A stretch of DNA of 64,000 nucleotides from Palaemon carinicauda (GCF_036898095.1 NC_090744.1:94677228-94741227); one strand, 5' to 3'; positions 35,201 through 46,644 are shown, counted from the stretch's first letter. Numbers and translations: made by a program. Notes: generated by a model not told the origin, from the letters alone.

Positions 35201-36968
35201 TTATTTGCGAGGCTGGAAGAACATTGTGATCGGAAGTTGTTGCCGCTGCTTCTTTTTTCGATCCAAGAGCATTTTGTAGGGAGTCATGTCTTCATCGATC
35301 TTGTTGCAGAATTGCATCGAGCGAACCATATCCTCGTCCCACTCTTGCAACATTTCTTTCAACTCCTTCGCATGGTTGCAGGCCTTGGCAAGCCGTTCTA
35401 ATGTTAAGCCCGTTTCTTCGACATTTTCTTGGGTCTTCCTGGGTATCACTCTCTTCCTCACTTGCCGATTTCGTCAGGTCTTCGAGGTCTGCGTCAGTTA
35501 GGGGCTGGGAATGGCAGTCCAACAACTCGTCGACGTCTTCAGTCGTCATGTCGCCAAACCCGTCACCTCCAATTATGGCAGCCAACTGCACAGATTTCCG
35601 TATTGCAGAGTGTTGGATTTCCGACGGAGTAAATCCCTTGTCGTCGTAAACAATATCGGGCCACAACTTCTTCCAGCTCGCATTCACGGTTGCAGGTTTC
35701 ATCTCTTGAAGTGCCTTCTGAAAATTCTGCAGGCACGTGGCTATGGTGTACTGCCGCCAGTACGCCTTCAAGTTAAAATCTTCATCCTCGTCATCTTGGG
35801 CAGCATCCACACACGCAACGAGGTCCGCCAAGGTATTCTTCGTGTAGAGGGCCTTGAACGCCCTGATAACCCCCTGGTCCATCGGTTAAATTAATGACGT
35901 GGTGTTGGGTGGCAGGAACTCAACCTGAATGCCCTCATGATACAGGTCAGTTGCGTGTCCACCAGCGTTATCCATAAGGAGAAGGATCTTGAATGGCAAG
36001 CCCTTCTCTAAGAGATATTTGCTGACTTGCGGGATAAAACACTGATGGAACCAGTTGGAGGTCAGCATCTTCGTAATCCATGCTTTTTGATTATGCATCC
36101 AGTACACGGGAAGGAGATTCTTATTTTTATTTTTCAAAGCGCGAGGATTTTTCGACTTATAAATAAGCCCCGGCTTTAACAAAAATCCAGCAGCATTGCC
36201 ACACATCACGAGGGTAACGCGATCCTTGAATGCTTTAAAGCCAGAGGCTTTGGCTTCCTCTTTGAACAGGAAAGTTCGCGACGGCATTCTCTTCCAAAAC
36301 AAGCCAGTCTTATCCATATTAAAGACTTGTTCCGGCTTGTATCCACCTTCGGCGATAATATTCTTGAACGTCTGGTTCACGTAAGTTTCAGCAGCGGCAG
36401 TGTCAGCGGAAGCAGACTCCCCATGCAGGGAAACGCTTTTCAGGGCGAAGCGTTTCTGAAACTTCGCGAACCATCCTTTGCTTGCGGAAAAACGTTTCTG
36501 AGGCTGGGAATCAGTGGATGTCCCTGGTTGAGGATCATCTGCATCATCATCATCTTCAGCATGGTTGCCGTCGTCGTCTTTAGGTTCCTTTGCAGCAAAA
36601 TTCTCATATAAGCTCAAAGCCTTTGTTTGGATGGTGTTCGTATCCAACGCTATGTTCTTCTTCCGGCAGTCGGCAATCCACACAGCTAAAGCACCTTCCA
36701 TGCGTACGATCGTTTTATTACGCGTTGTAACGACTCGCTTTGCTGATCTGCTAAAGGTGATTGCAGCCGTCTTTCTAATGTTCGCCTCGTCCTTCTTGAT
36801 ATAGCGAACAGTAGATTCGTTGATGCCAAAATGGCAGCCGGCGGCCGCGTAACTTCTACCATCTTTTAATATGTCGAGAAGCGTAACCTTCTCAGCTATC
36901 GTCATCATCCTTCGGTGGCGTTTAGGCTCACTACCAGCCTTAAGAGAAGCAGAACGCTTGGGAGCCAT
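35201..36968 (-). pseudogene. Tigger/pogo transposase, broken by one stop and one frameshift
   Basis: The cut-and-paste transposase reads on the minus strand from ATG 36968. Residues about 20-70 form a CENP-B/psq-type helix-turn-helix (MTIAEKVTLLDILKDG, STVRYIKK). A second CENPB-type region (about 85-190) follows, with an acidic linker and GWFAKFQKRFALKSVSLHG. The DDE core shows VFNMDKTGLFWKRMPSR (first Asp), ILLLMDNAGGHA (second Asp) and PPNTTSLI-stop-PMDQGVI (third Asp in MDQG). The stop (TAA, 35886-35888) replaces the Gln normally at that site. Near 35440-35461 the frame shifts; the last part reads to RQQLPITMFFQP, which contains a PCNA-binding (PIP) box pattern Q-x-x-I-x-x-F-F. The copy is inactive but young enough to read throughout. 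Confidence 0.92.
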
Positions 36969-37158
36969 TACAGTAGGATTTACAGTAACAAAAAGTTCAA
37001 CTTAAAAAAGTCGCACACAGCACAGATTCACACACTTAAGAACGTCTACTCAGCGATACGCGGGAACAGAGAGTGGACGATCCAGCCCCGCGAGAACTTT
37101 GATGCTGCGGGTAGGAGATGCGGGCAAAACACCAATCACAGGCTAGATAACAAAACTT

Positions 37159-37478
37159 GAGTTCTGATTCGTCATCTATCAGCGCTTGAACCAATCACAA
37201 CCCGTCTTACATTACTATGATGCGTTGGTTACCTACTCATAGAAGATGCCCCGCGCATACCGAACGTACGTAGATTAAGTACAATACCGTAATAATAATA
37301 AATAATGATAATAATACTGAGTTCTGATTCGTCATCTATCAGCGCTTGAACCAATCACAACCCGTCTTACATTACTATGATGCGTTGGTTACCTACTCAT
37401 AGAAGATGCCCCGCGCATACCGAACGTACGTAGATTAAGTACAATACCGTAATAATAATAAATAATGATAATAATACT
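37159..37478. repeat. Exact 160 bp tandem duplication inside the Tigger element
   Basis: 37159-37318 and 37319-37478 appear identical base for base. Each unit starts gagttctgattcgtcatcta and ends in an aataat-rich segment. No difference between the two units is visible by reading. Confidence 0.95.
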
Positions 37479-37576
37479 GTACAGTAATAATGATAATAAT
37501 AATGACAATAATAATAACAATAATAATTTTATTAACAACAACAACAATAATAATAATAATAACAATAATAATAATA
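37479..37576. repeat. Imperfect (AAT)n/(AAC)n tract
   Basis: AAT-rich simple sequence just after the 160 bp duplication, followed by a (CT)n tract at about 37603-37632. Confidence 0.9.
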
Positions 37577-37598
37577 CAGCTTTACGTACGCTATTTTA

Positions 37599-37602
<4 letters not shown>

Positions 37603-37632
<30 letters not shown>
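37603..37632. repeat. (CT)n microsatellite
   Basis: About 30 bp of CT repeat inside the Tigger element. Confidence 0.9.
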
Positions 37633-37638
<6 letters not shown>

Positions 37639-38049
37639 TTATTCGAAATGTGATTTTTGCAACAAAGAATATTATTGGATGCAGTACTGTACTACGTACG
37701 TATACATACAAAAGATTCATGGAAAAGAAGCACATCCATTACAGTACACACCATTCTAATATGGTATGACTGCATCTGATTTGCGTTTCATGTTCGATTT
37801 AATTTTACTACGTACTGTATACAGTACTGAATTATCGTATGATCACATTCTCTTTTTGTGTTTTATTTCTTTCTGTGCTGAATTATATATCATATGTAAT
37901 GCAATGAACAATCAGTAAGAACAGATATTACTAATTACAGTATTAATGGAATTACAGGTAACAAAATATCGTATTTGGTTGTCTTCAGATTTCGCGGTAT
38001 TTTCGAATTTTCCGGAAAATCTGCGATATGTATATATATATGGGTTATT

Positions 38050-38079
38050 GTCGAACCGCGAAGTAGCGAGGGTTCACTG
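38050..38079 (-). repeat. Terminal inverted repeat of the Tigger element (right)
   Basis: In reverse complement it begins cagtgaaccctcgctacttc, matching the left end for about 13 bp exactly and then in part. Confidence 0.85.
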
Positions 38080-38081
38080 TA

Positions 38082-38954
38082 ATGGTAAGATCTGTATGAA
38101 ACTAGATGACCTAAAGTTTTTTACACTATAGTACAGTACATGGATCTTGGTCTTCTGTAGGAGACTGGCCTACAATATCTTCCGATACTCGATGCGTCTC
38201 TCAGTCACCAATGCCTTGTGTTTTATTTTATTTTTTATTCAAAAACCTTTAGGATGCATTGCATCTCAGTTATCTATACACTTTTCATTTGCATTTTATA
38301 ACAAACATGCTCTTAAAAATTGTGAATCTTTAGCCGTGTCCATGCAGTTGAACTGTCCGCAGACACAAAAACCTTGCCTCTAAATGGGGAGTCTAAGCAG
38401 ATAAAACCACGGTATCCGTGTTAGCTGGCAAAGAGGACACAGCCGATGCCCTTTTTCTGACTGAATTTGAAACGGAAATGCTACCAGGCACAAAATCGGT
38501 GTTCATTACGGTTCTATAGTGATAGAGTTCAGAAGGCTTTTTTTATTTTCTGATTTATTACTGTGCATCATGTCCAACGCAAACACGTATTGGTCTCGGG
38601 ATAACATTATTGAATTGATTGGATTATTACACTAACATGAATGTTTGTGGAAAGTAAGAAGTGTTTCTGATGAGATTACCAGTAAAAGCTTCAAAGTTTT
38701 GATAAGTGATGTGAAAAAATAGACAACCTCAGGACACCAGTATCATAGGGAAATTAGACAAATGAAAATGTCAAAGAAGTCGGGAAGTAGAATAGATGGT
38801 AGTTAATATAAACACCAAAGTTATGATGTTTAAATTCCCTATCTATTTTAAATGATGTCAATATTGCAGGACCAACCGTGTCGAATATGCCAAGCAGCCC
38901 ATTTTCTAATCATTCCTGCAGGTACCCTGCTGAGGAGGTTTTAGTTGAATACTA

Positions 38955-38957
<3 letters not shown>
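38082..38957. other. No gene recognised
   Basis: AT-rich DNA between the Tigger element and the next microsatellite. No coding pattern is supported. Confidence 0.45.

Positions 38958-39051
<94 letters not shown>
38958..39051. repeat. (CT)n microsatellite
   Basis: An uninterrupted CT tract of about 94 bp, the longest dinucleotide run in the window. Confidence 0.97.
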
Positions 39052-39053
<2 letters not shown>

Positions 39054-39899
39054 AACATCTTTTTTTTACTATCAATTGTCACTTTTAGTCCTTGCAGAGT
39101 CGCCAATTGCTAACAATCAAAGTGTTGCCCCTAGACTTGCATCTAATGGTATAGTTTGTCTCATTTGTCTCATAATGTCTCAAAGTTTTGTTCATTTAAA
39201 AATTTATCTATCTATCTTTGGGTAAATTCTATATACTATACTGTACAGTAATTAGAAAGTGATGAACTACAGTACTGTATATGTACATCTATCCTGGCAC
39301 AATAAACTAGCAACTGTGCAAAATTCATCACCATTTGTTTACATTCAATGCCAAGTCTTCTTGGCCAATAAATGTACGCATAATGTTTTAATTAGAATCT
39401 CCATCACGTTAGGTAATACATTAAGTATGGATCTAGTCACTTTAGTAACTTTGAATTAATTATGGATTAATGCGACTGTGTAGCAGTTCCTAAGAATTTA
39501 TATTAGAGGCTTTGATTGATGATTAACCAAATAGTGTATGAAAATAAGAAAAAGTGTCCAGATTGTTTTGTGTGTATATAAGACCCAGTAAAGAAAGAAC
39601 TAAAACATCTTTAGAAATTTTTTTTTTATGATACCACTCATTAAATTCACAGCCAACCCAATTTTCATGTTTTCCTTTTACATTTCCACATAAGGGACAC
39701 ATTTTTCACACAAAATGGTTTGTTGAACTTTTGTTTGTTATAACAAAACTATTTTTCCAACTTACTGTCCAACCTCTTAGGTTTTCCTTTATATCTCAAA
39801 TTAAGTTTTTATAGTTTATATATAAAAGATCATATCAGTATTGTTATGGTTCTTAAAATATTCTATTTCAATTGTTCATTACTTCTTTTGTAGTTAATT
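39052..39899. other. No gene recognised
   Basis: AT-rich DNA with no sustained open frame and no repeat recognised. Confidence 0.45.
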
Positions 39900-40330
39900 T
39901 ATCTCCTTTCCTGACTGGGCTATCTTTCCCTGTTGGAGCCGTTGGGCTTATAGCATCATCCTTTTCCAACTATGGTTGTAGCTTAGCTAGTAATAATGAT
40001 AATAATAATAATAATAATAATAATACAACCTTAGTTGGAAAAGACAGAAATTATAAGCCTAAAGGCTCCAACTAGGAAAATAGCCCAGTGAGGAAAGGAA
40101 ATAAGGAAACATAGAATAGTGTGTCTGAGTGTACCCTCAAGCAAGAGAACCCTAACCCAAGACAGTGGAAGACCATGGTGCAGAGGCTATGACACTACCC
40201 AATTAGAGAATAATGGTTTGATTTTGGAGTGCCCCGTTGTTTAAGAGAGCTGCTTATCATAGTTGAAGTCTCTTCTACCATGAGGAACATAGCAACTGAA
40301 CAATTATAATGCAGTAGTTAACCCCTTGAG
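39900..40330. repeat. Interspersed repeat X, two copies tail to tail around (AAT)n
   Basis: 39900-39988 reads in + orientation (ctgggctatc..ccctgttggagcc..cttttccaactatggttgtagcttagctagt). 39989-40024 is (AAT)n. 40025-40330 is the same family in - orientation and longer, reaching the segment ending in a tcaagcaagagaaccctaac-type block. The two copies share one simple-sequence tail and form a natural palindrome. Confidence 0.85.
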
Positions 40331-40859
40331 CAGAGTAGAATTTTTCAATTATTAAATTGTTGTCAGATGAATAAGGAAAGATGAAAATGTGTAAAGAATA
40401 GGCCAGACTATTTCAGCGTGTGTGAAGGCAAAGGAAAAATTAGTCATAACCAGAGGGATCCAATGTACAGGGGTACTATCTGGCCAGTTGAAGGACCCAA
40501 TAACTTCCTAGCAGTAGTATCTCAACTTTCAGCACCAATCTGCAGAAGTTAGTGGTGATAATGAGACAAATAAAGATGAACTTGTAAAGGCTAATGGTGT
40601 GCTTAAAATGGAAGGATAGAAACAGTTAAGGAATATAAATACTGAGAAGAGTGGTACTCAGAAAAGGGAAACCACAGTCTTAGCATAAGTAAAAGGAAAG
40701 TAAAAATAGAACACATGGTGCAAGAAACTAGGGAGTATGGAGACAGTAACAGAATAGGGGATTTGCAATTGCTGGTGAGAATGAAGGTACATTTTAAGGT
40801 ATATTTCATAGATGAAATATCTGTTTTGACGTTGTTACTGTTTGTAGAATGATTTATTG

Positions 40860-40990
40860 TTAATTGGTTCTCATCGTTTATTTATTTCCTTTCCTCAATG
40901 GGTTATTTTTCCCTGTTGGAGTCCTTGGGCTTATAGCATCTTGCTTTTCCAACTAGGGTTATAGCTTGGCTAATAATAATAATAATAATG

Positions 40991-41040
<50 letters not shown>
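40860..41040 (+). repeat. Interspersed repeat X, + copy with long (AAT)n tail
   Basis: Reads cctcaatgggttatttttcc..ctgttggagtccttgggcttatagc..ttttccaactagggttatagcttggc followed by about 65 bp of AAT repeat. Confidence 0.85.
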
Positions 41041-41041
<1 letters not shown>

Positions 41042-41624
41042 GTTTGCAAATGCTGAGACATGGGGAGTAATAAAAGAAAAATAAATGAAAGAGACAAAGG
41101 GTATGTGGTACAAAATTAAGAGGGAAATGTTTGAACAGGTTGCAATCACACCTTATTGAAACAGGAATATAATCAGTTGAAAATAGAGTATAAAAAGCTG
41201 ATGCTGTTTCATAACATCAGGAGATAAACGAATAGTTAAGGGAATAGTGGAAAAACCAAATAAGGTTACCATATGGGGAATACTGGAGGAAAAAAAAAAC
41301 ACCATTGAAATATGTAAAAAAAATACAACATATAGTTGAAGAAGTAAGAAAATATAGAAAACAAGAACTAAAGAAATAAATATAAAGTAAAATGGTAAAT
41401 AAAATTCTAAAATCAAAAGAAAAGAAACAGAAATGACGAAGTTGAGGTTTATAAATGCTAATGGCAGAATAAATTAAATATTTGAATTTAACATTAAGTT
41501 GTAATAGTGGTGAAGAGGTTAACTGTGATAAACTAAAAAAAAATGATAGAAATAAGATTTAAAATGATAAGCTTTGTGAGTTATAGAGAGGGAGACGATA
41601 CAACAGAGCACATGTTTAGCTTAG
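41041..41624. other. No gene recognised
   Basis: A-rich DNA between two copies of repeat X, with no coding pattern. Confidence 0.4.
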
Positions 41625-42010
41625 AATTAAGGAAATTAGAATTGCCAACCAAAGAAGTTGCAGCTCTTCTAGGAGAAGGACACTCCGAAATCAAACCATT
41701 GTTCTCTAGTCTTGGATAGTACCATAACCTCTGTATCATGGTCTTCCACTCTCTTGGATTAGAGTTCTCTTGCTTGAGGGTACACTCGGGCATACTATTC
41801 TATCTTATTTCTCTTCCTTTTGTTTTGTTAAAGTTTTTCTAGTTTATACGGCAGATATTTATTTTAATGTTGTTACTGTTCTTAGAATATTATTTTTCTT
41901 GTTTCCTTTCTTCACTGGGCTGTATTCCCTGTTGGAGCCCCTGGGCTTATAGCATTGTGCTTTTCCAACTAGGGTTGCAGTTTAGCAAGTAATAATAATA
42001 ACAATAATGT
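41625..42010 (+). repeat. Interspersed repeat X, long + copy
   Basis: The most complete copy, about 385 bp. It runs from gaattgccaaccaaagaag-type sequence through gttctcttgcttgagggtac and ccctgttggagcccctgggc to ttttccaactagggttgcag and a short (AAT)n tail. It aligns in reverse with 40025-40330. Confidence 0.8.
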
Positions 42011-42579
42011 ATTATACAAGCTATGGAAATTAGAAATAAAAAGAATGCAAGTCTGTCACATACTGGTTATATATTATTAGTGGGGTAATTTTCAATGGGA
42101 CAAATAATGAATATCAAAAGTCAGGGAATACGGAAAACATATTTTCAAAGAGAACAGATTTTATTGACACAGTAGGTCACGTGAATACAATTTATGAGTC
42201 TTTAAAATGTAAAGTCATTTATTGCTGTTACACTGGGTGAGAACCCAGTCCGAGTTAAGACGGGAGGGAATGCAATGAGGAATTCGAATAGATAGTTTCA
42301 ATCATAGTAATTGTGTCTCCCTGTTCTGCAGAGAAAAAAGACACTCAACGGAACTTGATGTAAAATATCAACTATCTATCCCAGGCTCTCAGCTTGAATG
42401 GATCTTTTCTTATTCAACCTCCTTGGGTGGGTTGTTATATCCCCAGGACCCTGGTTCCTAACTGCTCACTCCGCAAAATAAGTTTGCGGATACTCTATAA
42501 GACTATAACAAGATAGATATGTGCAAAGCTTCTAAGATTATACCCTCTACTGTAATGGAGCCTTTTTTATCTGTCCGAA
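42011..42579. other. No gene recognised
   Basis: No open frame or named repeat is visible. Confidence 0.4.
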
Positions 42580-43194
42580 ATGAAGGCTAGGATAGCAGGA
42601 GGAAGGCTAAGGTTTATGAAACGGATAGAAGAGGGGAGAAATGATTTGCTGAAGAAAATTCTAGAAAAAATGAAAGAAAATGAAAATAACGGGTGGATGA
42701 AAGAGACTAGGAAATGGATGAAAGATAAGAAAATGAACGATAGAACCTTTAGGAGAATGGGAAGAGAAGAGCTCAAGGCCAATATTAGAGAAGTAGATGG
42801 TAAAAAGTGGAGGGATGAGATAAAAGAGAAAAATAGTTTAGAAATATACAAACAAGAAAAAGGTCATACAGGAGAATAAATGTTTTATGACAACAAACCC
42901 AATTCTGTTATTATGTAGAGAGCTAGGGCTAAGTGTTTAAGATTAAATGATAGGAAAAGACATGAAGTAGGAGGGAGGGTAAAATGTAAGCTATGTGGGG
43001 CAGTTACTGAAGACCTCGCCCATTTCATTCTTGACTGTCCAGACCTCAGCGACGAGAGAAGGAAAATAATAGAATTACAGCAGCCGTACGAAGAAGAAAA
43101 GAATATAATAGGAAACGTGCTGTTTAAGAAAGAAGGAATAGAGAAAAGAAAAGAATATATTTATCAGATGTGGAAAAAGGAGAGAAGAAAATAA
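42580..43194 (+). pseudogene. 3' end of a LINE retrotransposon ORF2 (reverse transcriptase C-terminus)
   Basis: The first part (42580-42879) is Lys/Glu-rich (MKARIAGGRLRFMKRIEEGR). After a stop and a shifted start it continues at about 42919-43194 with RLNDRKRHEVGGRVKCKLCG, then LAHFILDCPDLSDERRKI, then IGNVLFKKEGIEKR and QMWKKERRK. The C-x2-C-(x7-8)-H-x4-C pattern is the C-terminal Cys/His motif of many non-LTR ORF2 proteins. The following sequence (ggaggtgccgatggaaaggc..cctccccccc) is likely the LINE 3' tail. The polymerase core is absent, as expected for 5' truncation. Confidence 0.75.
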
Positions 43195-44317
43195 AAGATA
43201 AAAGAGTTAGAATAAAGAAGAAAACCAAGGAGGTGCCGATGGAAAGGCAAATCCCTCCCCCCCGCCCAACAACTGAACTGAATCATATATAAAATTTTTA
43301 ATGAAAATCTTAATCTGGTGGGCAGTGGTAAGTTCATAGGTCGTTCGAATGTTAACGACTTTTCCCGTGATTTTTTTTTTCTTTTTTTTTTTTTTTTGAT
43401 GAGTTAACTTGATGTAAGATGCTTACCTCCCTCGGTCCCTCCCGTAGCCCTGCTCCCACCTTGACCTGGGGGTACAAGTACGAAGAGGAGTTAAAAGGGG
43501 TCGTATTGACACTTTTCATAACCGACATAATATAGTTAGCGTCTGGGAAGTACATCATTACCGTTTCACCGGGTTGTCATAGGGCATCACTTCCTGACCC
43601 CGATACATTTATTCTCGTTACAAGTGACAAAATTCGTGACATAAGCCCCTGGGCTTACAGCATCCTGCTTTCCCAACTAGGGTTGCAGTTTATCAAGTAA
43701 TAATAATAATCCCTGCCTAATTTCAGAATGTCCCGAGTCTGTAGTAACTAATGGCACCGAAATTTCTGCAATTAATTATACATGATCTAGTAGTGTGCCC
43801 ACAATCAAGGAGGACCCTGGAACCCGAGCCAACTGGCGGTTAGTACCGTCTTTTTGTTTTGAAAATTTCGCTTAAATTTAGCTAATTTTAGTTTAATAAT
43901 TATTTATTTACAAAAACCCCTCTCCAAATTAACTCATTTCAATTTCATAAAGATTGTGATTTAAAAATTCCGCTCCTGAAAAGTTTGTTATTGACATCTG
44001 TGGCTCCATCTATGGGCAAAAGTAACATTTTCATTACTACAGCGCTTTTTGCCGAATAATTTCGGATCAGTAGCATAGTTTTTTAAATTCAACTAATAAC
44101 ATTAAGGTAAAATTATATTTTTTTTTCTCTATTTTATTTAGTATTTTGGGTAATGCAATCTTTCAAGGCACTCCGAATTAATGGACCGAGCTTCTGATCC
44201 CATTTGTTTCTAGAAAAATACTAGTAAGTTTAGGCCATTAGGTTAATGCTATCCTAGTCTAAGCATTGACATTGACATTTTATCTTCAACTCGCATCAGT
44301 ATAGAAGTTTATTACTT
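43195..44317. other. LINE tail, T-run and a short repeat X fragment; no gene
   Basis: After the LINE tail there is a T-rich run (about 43370-43397). A short + copy of repeat X lies at 43645-43712 (cccctgggcttacagcatcc..cccaactagggttgcag plus AAT tail). The rest is unremarkable AT-rich DNA. Confidence 0.5.
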
Positions 44318-44554
44318 GTGCCATCATCATTAGATGGCCTAGAGATCGAGAAACATATTTATATATTGGCTATTTATAGCAAAACGAGGCTTGCTCAACT
44401 ATACCCAATATCCCATTTCTCATTAGGCCTCCTTAGAATGAATGGATTTAGATTGCCTTCCCTTACTAGGGTACGACAGGCTCTTGCCCTTTTGGCAGCC
44501 TGTAAGCGAGATAAGGTTGTGAAAGAAAGATTATATGGGATGATAATGGGATGA
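44318..44554 (+). other. Unrecognised protein-like open frame
   Basis: 78 codons starting at GTG with no ATG upstream in frame. The sequence LPSLTRVRQALALLAACKRD and VVKERLYGMIMG looks like real helical protein rather than random translation, but I know no homolog. It may be an exon or a transposon fragment related to the segments at 45189-45887. Confidence 0.25.
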
Positions 44555-44699
44555 GAGCAAAGTGACGGCCGTGGCTGGAGTCTGAGGCTCAGTCGAGGGC
44601 CGCTGCACAGCAGACGAGGCCTTCCTGGTAGTATTATAGAAATGCATATGGCAGACTTTACTTGTTAAAAAATTGGGTTATACCTGTACATAGAAAATT

Positions 44700-44940
44700 T
44701 TATTGGGTGTATGTATGATTACGGCCACCTGTATGTATTATGTCTAACTTAGAATATGTCAATTTAAAGGGGATTGCAGGGGGCATTAGCCCCCCATGAG
44801 GTAAGTAGGTAAGGATATGGCTTGTAGGTTAGGTTAGGGGGGGAAGTTTAGGTTAGTTCATGTTCATTTTTAATGAACGCATGAGGAACTGGCCACTGAT
44901 ATACAAAGGCTCCAATTTTTATTCAAAATGGACCTGTATT
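44700..44940 (+). repeat. Interspersed repeat Y, copy 2
   Basis: Shares tgattacggccacctgtatg, gtaagtaggtaaggatatgg, a TTAGG-like run (44827-44839), gggggaagtttaggttag and atacaaaggctcc with copies at 5970 and 46645, in the same order. Confidence 0.75.
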
Positions 44941-45188
44941 TCTCTTGCAAAAAAATAGTTGATAAGATATACCATAATATATCCTGTGATAAAGGGGGCC
45001 ACCCAATGGGAACCATGGGTTTTGGGCGGGGAAAATTTCCTGGCGATAAGTGATGGTGAAACTAATCTTTTCTTTGCTTTACATTATTCTCTGAGACGCA
45101 TAATAAATCCACGAAAAATGGCAGAAAATATGGGGATCCTTGGTAAAGCTTCAGAAGCATGCCGCACTCGATATTGAAAAAAATAATC

Positions 45189-45261
45189 ATGTGCACGGAA
45201 AGAGCATATGAAAAGCTATATAAAAAGTATAGTTTGAATGAAGTGGAATTAAATGAAGTTG
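45189..45261 (+). other. Possible upstream exon of an unrecognised gene
   Basis: Reads MCTERAYEKLYKKYSLNEVE and then LNEV, ending at a consensus donor (gttg|gtaagt, GT at 45262-45263). See the partner exon at 45559-45887. Upstream frame continuity is lost around an A-run (45177-45183). Confidence 0.3.
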
Positions 45262-45558
45262 GTAAGTTTTTACCTCAGGAGAGGCGTTTGTTCTACGGCA
45301 ATGTTTACTTTTAATGAGCCATTTATTTCAATTTCTCACTCAAACAAAAGCAGTTCCAATTACATTGTATTGGCCGAGAGTTGTGACTATCATTATGACG
45401 TAATGGTTATTATAACCAATTACGAACGCCTAAAGTCAAAAGCCAAGTTTTACTAGGATTTCAGCAAAGTAATGAAGTTACCTTAACATCCACTGGTATC
45501 CGTGCTATACTAAATACTTTGAATAATGAAAGAAAACTGATATTTTGTTTTGTTCTAG

Positions 45559-45887
45559 TTGCGGCAAAGTCAGTGGCCGGCCCTTCTGGCATTAATTTTT
45601 ACAAAAACCCAATTCCAATGGATTATGTGCTGTGCTATGTTGGTTATGAAGAATTTTATCATTATTTTTGTAGTGGTGGTATTGAACTAGTGGTCGGATA
45701 TGCTCTAAGACATAATTTAATTCTTAAGGAAAGTGTTGCAACTGCTTTGGAGCTATTTGTAGGATCGACTACAGTAGGGATGCCTGTAGTGATGAAAGGA
45801 CAAGAGGGAAGTACAATCTACTGTATTTCAAAATTTGGAATTATAGAAATATACAGGACAAACTTTACTAGTAAAACGCTCCTGTAA
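45559..45887 (+). other. Possible downstream exon of an unrecognised gene
   Basis: Preceded by a T-rich tract and AG (tattttgttttgttctag, ending 45558). Joined to 45261 it stays in frame (G|TT) and reads VAAKSVAGPSGINFYKNPIP, then YEEFYHYFCSGGIELVVGYA, ending with a stop at 45885-45887. It is protein-like with mixed composition, but I do not recognise a family. It could be a host exon, a retrotransposon or a captured viral gene. Confidence 0.3.
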
Positions 45888-46015
45888 AGATTGCGAAGAC
45901 CAAAAAAAGAAAAAAAAAAAAAAAAAGACGTAGGTGTCAATCATAAGGTATGTAATTATTTGTGATTATTTTATCATATTATAAGGATCTATTTGTGATT
46001 TACTTTTAGTTTGTG
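45888..46015. repeat. Poly-A-rich stretch
   Basis: An A-run at about 45902-45927 follows the open frame at 45559-45887 by some 15 bp. This position could reflect a retrotransposed end, but target duplications are not evident. Confidence 0.4.
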
Positions 46016-46350
46016 ACCTGGGAAGGGGGATCTGGGCGCTTACTCCCTGGCTAGGGGTTTGTCACCTTGGAAGGGGGTCTGGGAGGCTTGCCCCCCCAGC
46101 TAGGGGTTGTGACCTGGAAACTACTAGGATAGGTTAGGTGGGTTTGTTAGTTTCTGTACCCTATTACAAATCTCAAGAGTTTTAAATAATTGGGTTTTAT
46201 GTCCTTGGAAAGGGGGTCCGGGAGGCTTGCCCCCCCCCCCCCAGCTAGGGGTTGGGACCTGGGAACTACTGTACTAGGTTAGGTTAGATGGGTTTGTTAG
46301 GTTCTGTACGCTTTTTTACAAATCTCAAAAGTGTTAGATAATCACGTTTT
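46016..46350 (+). repeat. Tandem repeat of a G/C-run unit, about 140 bp
   Basis: Two near-complete units (about 46069-46206 and 46207-46350) and one partial unit (46016-46068) share ggaagggggtctgggaggct, tgccccccc..agctaggggtt, gacctgg.aactact, a TTAGG-like run, and tacaaatctcaa.agt. The C-run in the second unit is longer. Confidence 0.85.
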
Positions 46351-46644
46351 GTCCTGTTTTCGCACACCCAAAATCCCAGGTTTCCACCTATGTCCTTTGG
46401 GGAGGAGAAGGGGTCCATAACGGTAGAATGGCTTATTTCCAGTGGAAATAAATGTCAAATTTGTTGAAAGCACATTATTTACTTAAGTAAAAGTTTTTTC
46501 ATTATCGTAAAAATGTTGTCCTGTATTTTTCTATAAATTTACTGCCTTCCTTAACCCTGTTCCTCTTCGGTCCTGGATAAACTTATTTTTTCTTATTGCA
46601 ACCCGAAATTGGAATTTGGGCCCAGTTATCAAGTATTCACGGTG
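46351..46644. other. No gene recognised
   Basis: AT-rich DNA between two repeats. Confidence 0.4.

Larger units (their letters stand above)
34093..38079 (-). mobile_element. Tigger/pogo-type DNA transposon, 3987 bp, complete ends
   Basis: The ends are inverted repeats: cagtgaaccctcg..cgcgg at 34093 and its complement ..cgagggttcactg ending at 38079. TA lies exactly outside each end (34091-34092 and 38080-38081), the target duplication of the Tc1/mariner group to which pogo and Tigger belong. A minus-strand transposase (35201-36968) is inside. The element is longer than a typical Tigger because of AT-rich flanking DNA, an (AAT)n tract and a 160 bp tandem duplication. Confidence 0.92.

Noticed and set aside
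34093..38079. Domesticated host gene derived from pogo/Tigger
   Set aside because: It has intact inverted ends and TA duplications plus a stop and a frameshift in the DDE region, so it is an inactive transposon copy.
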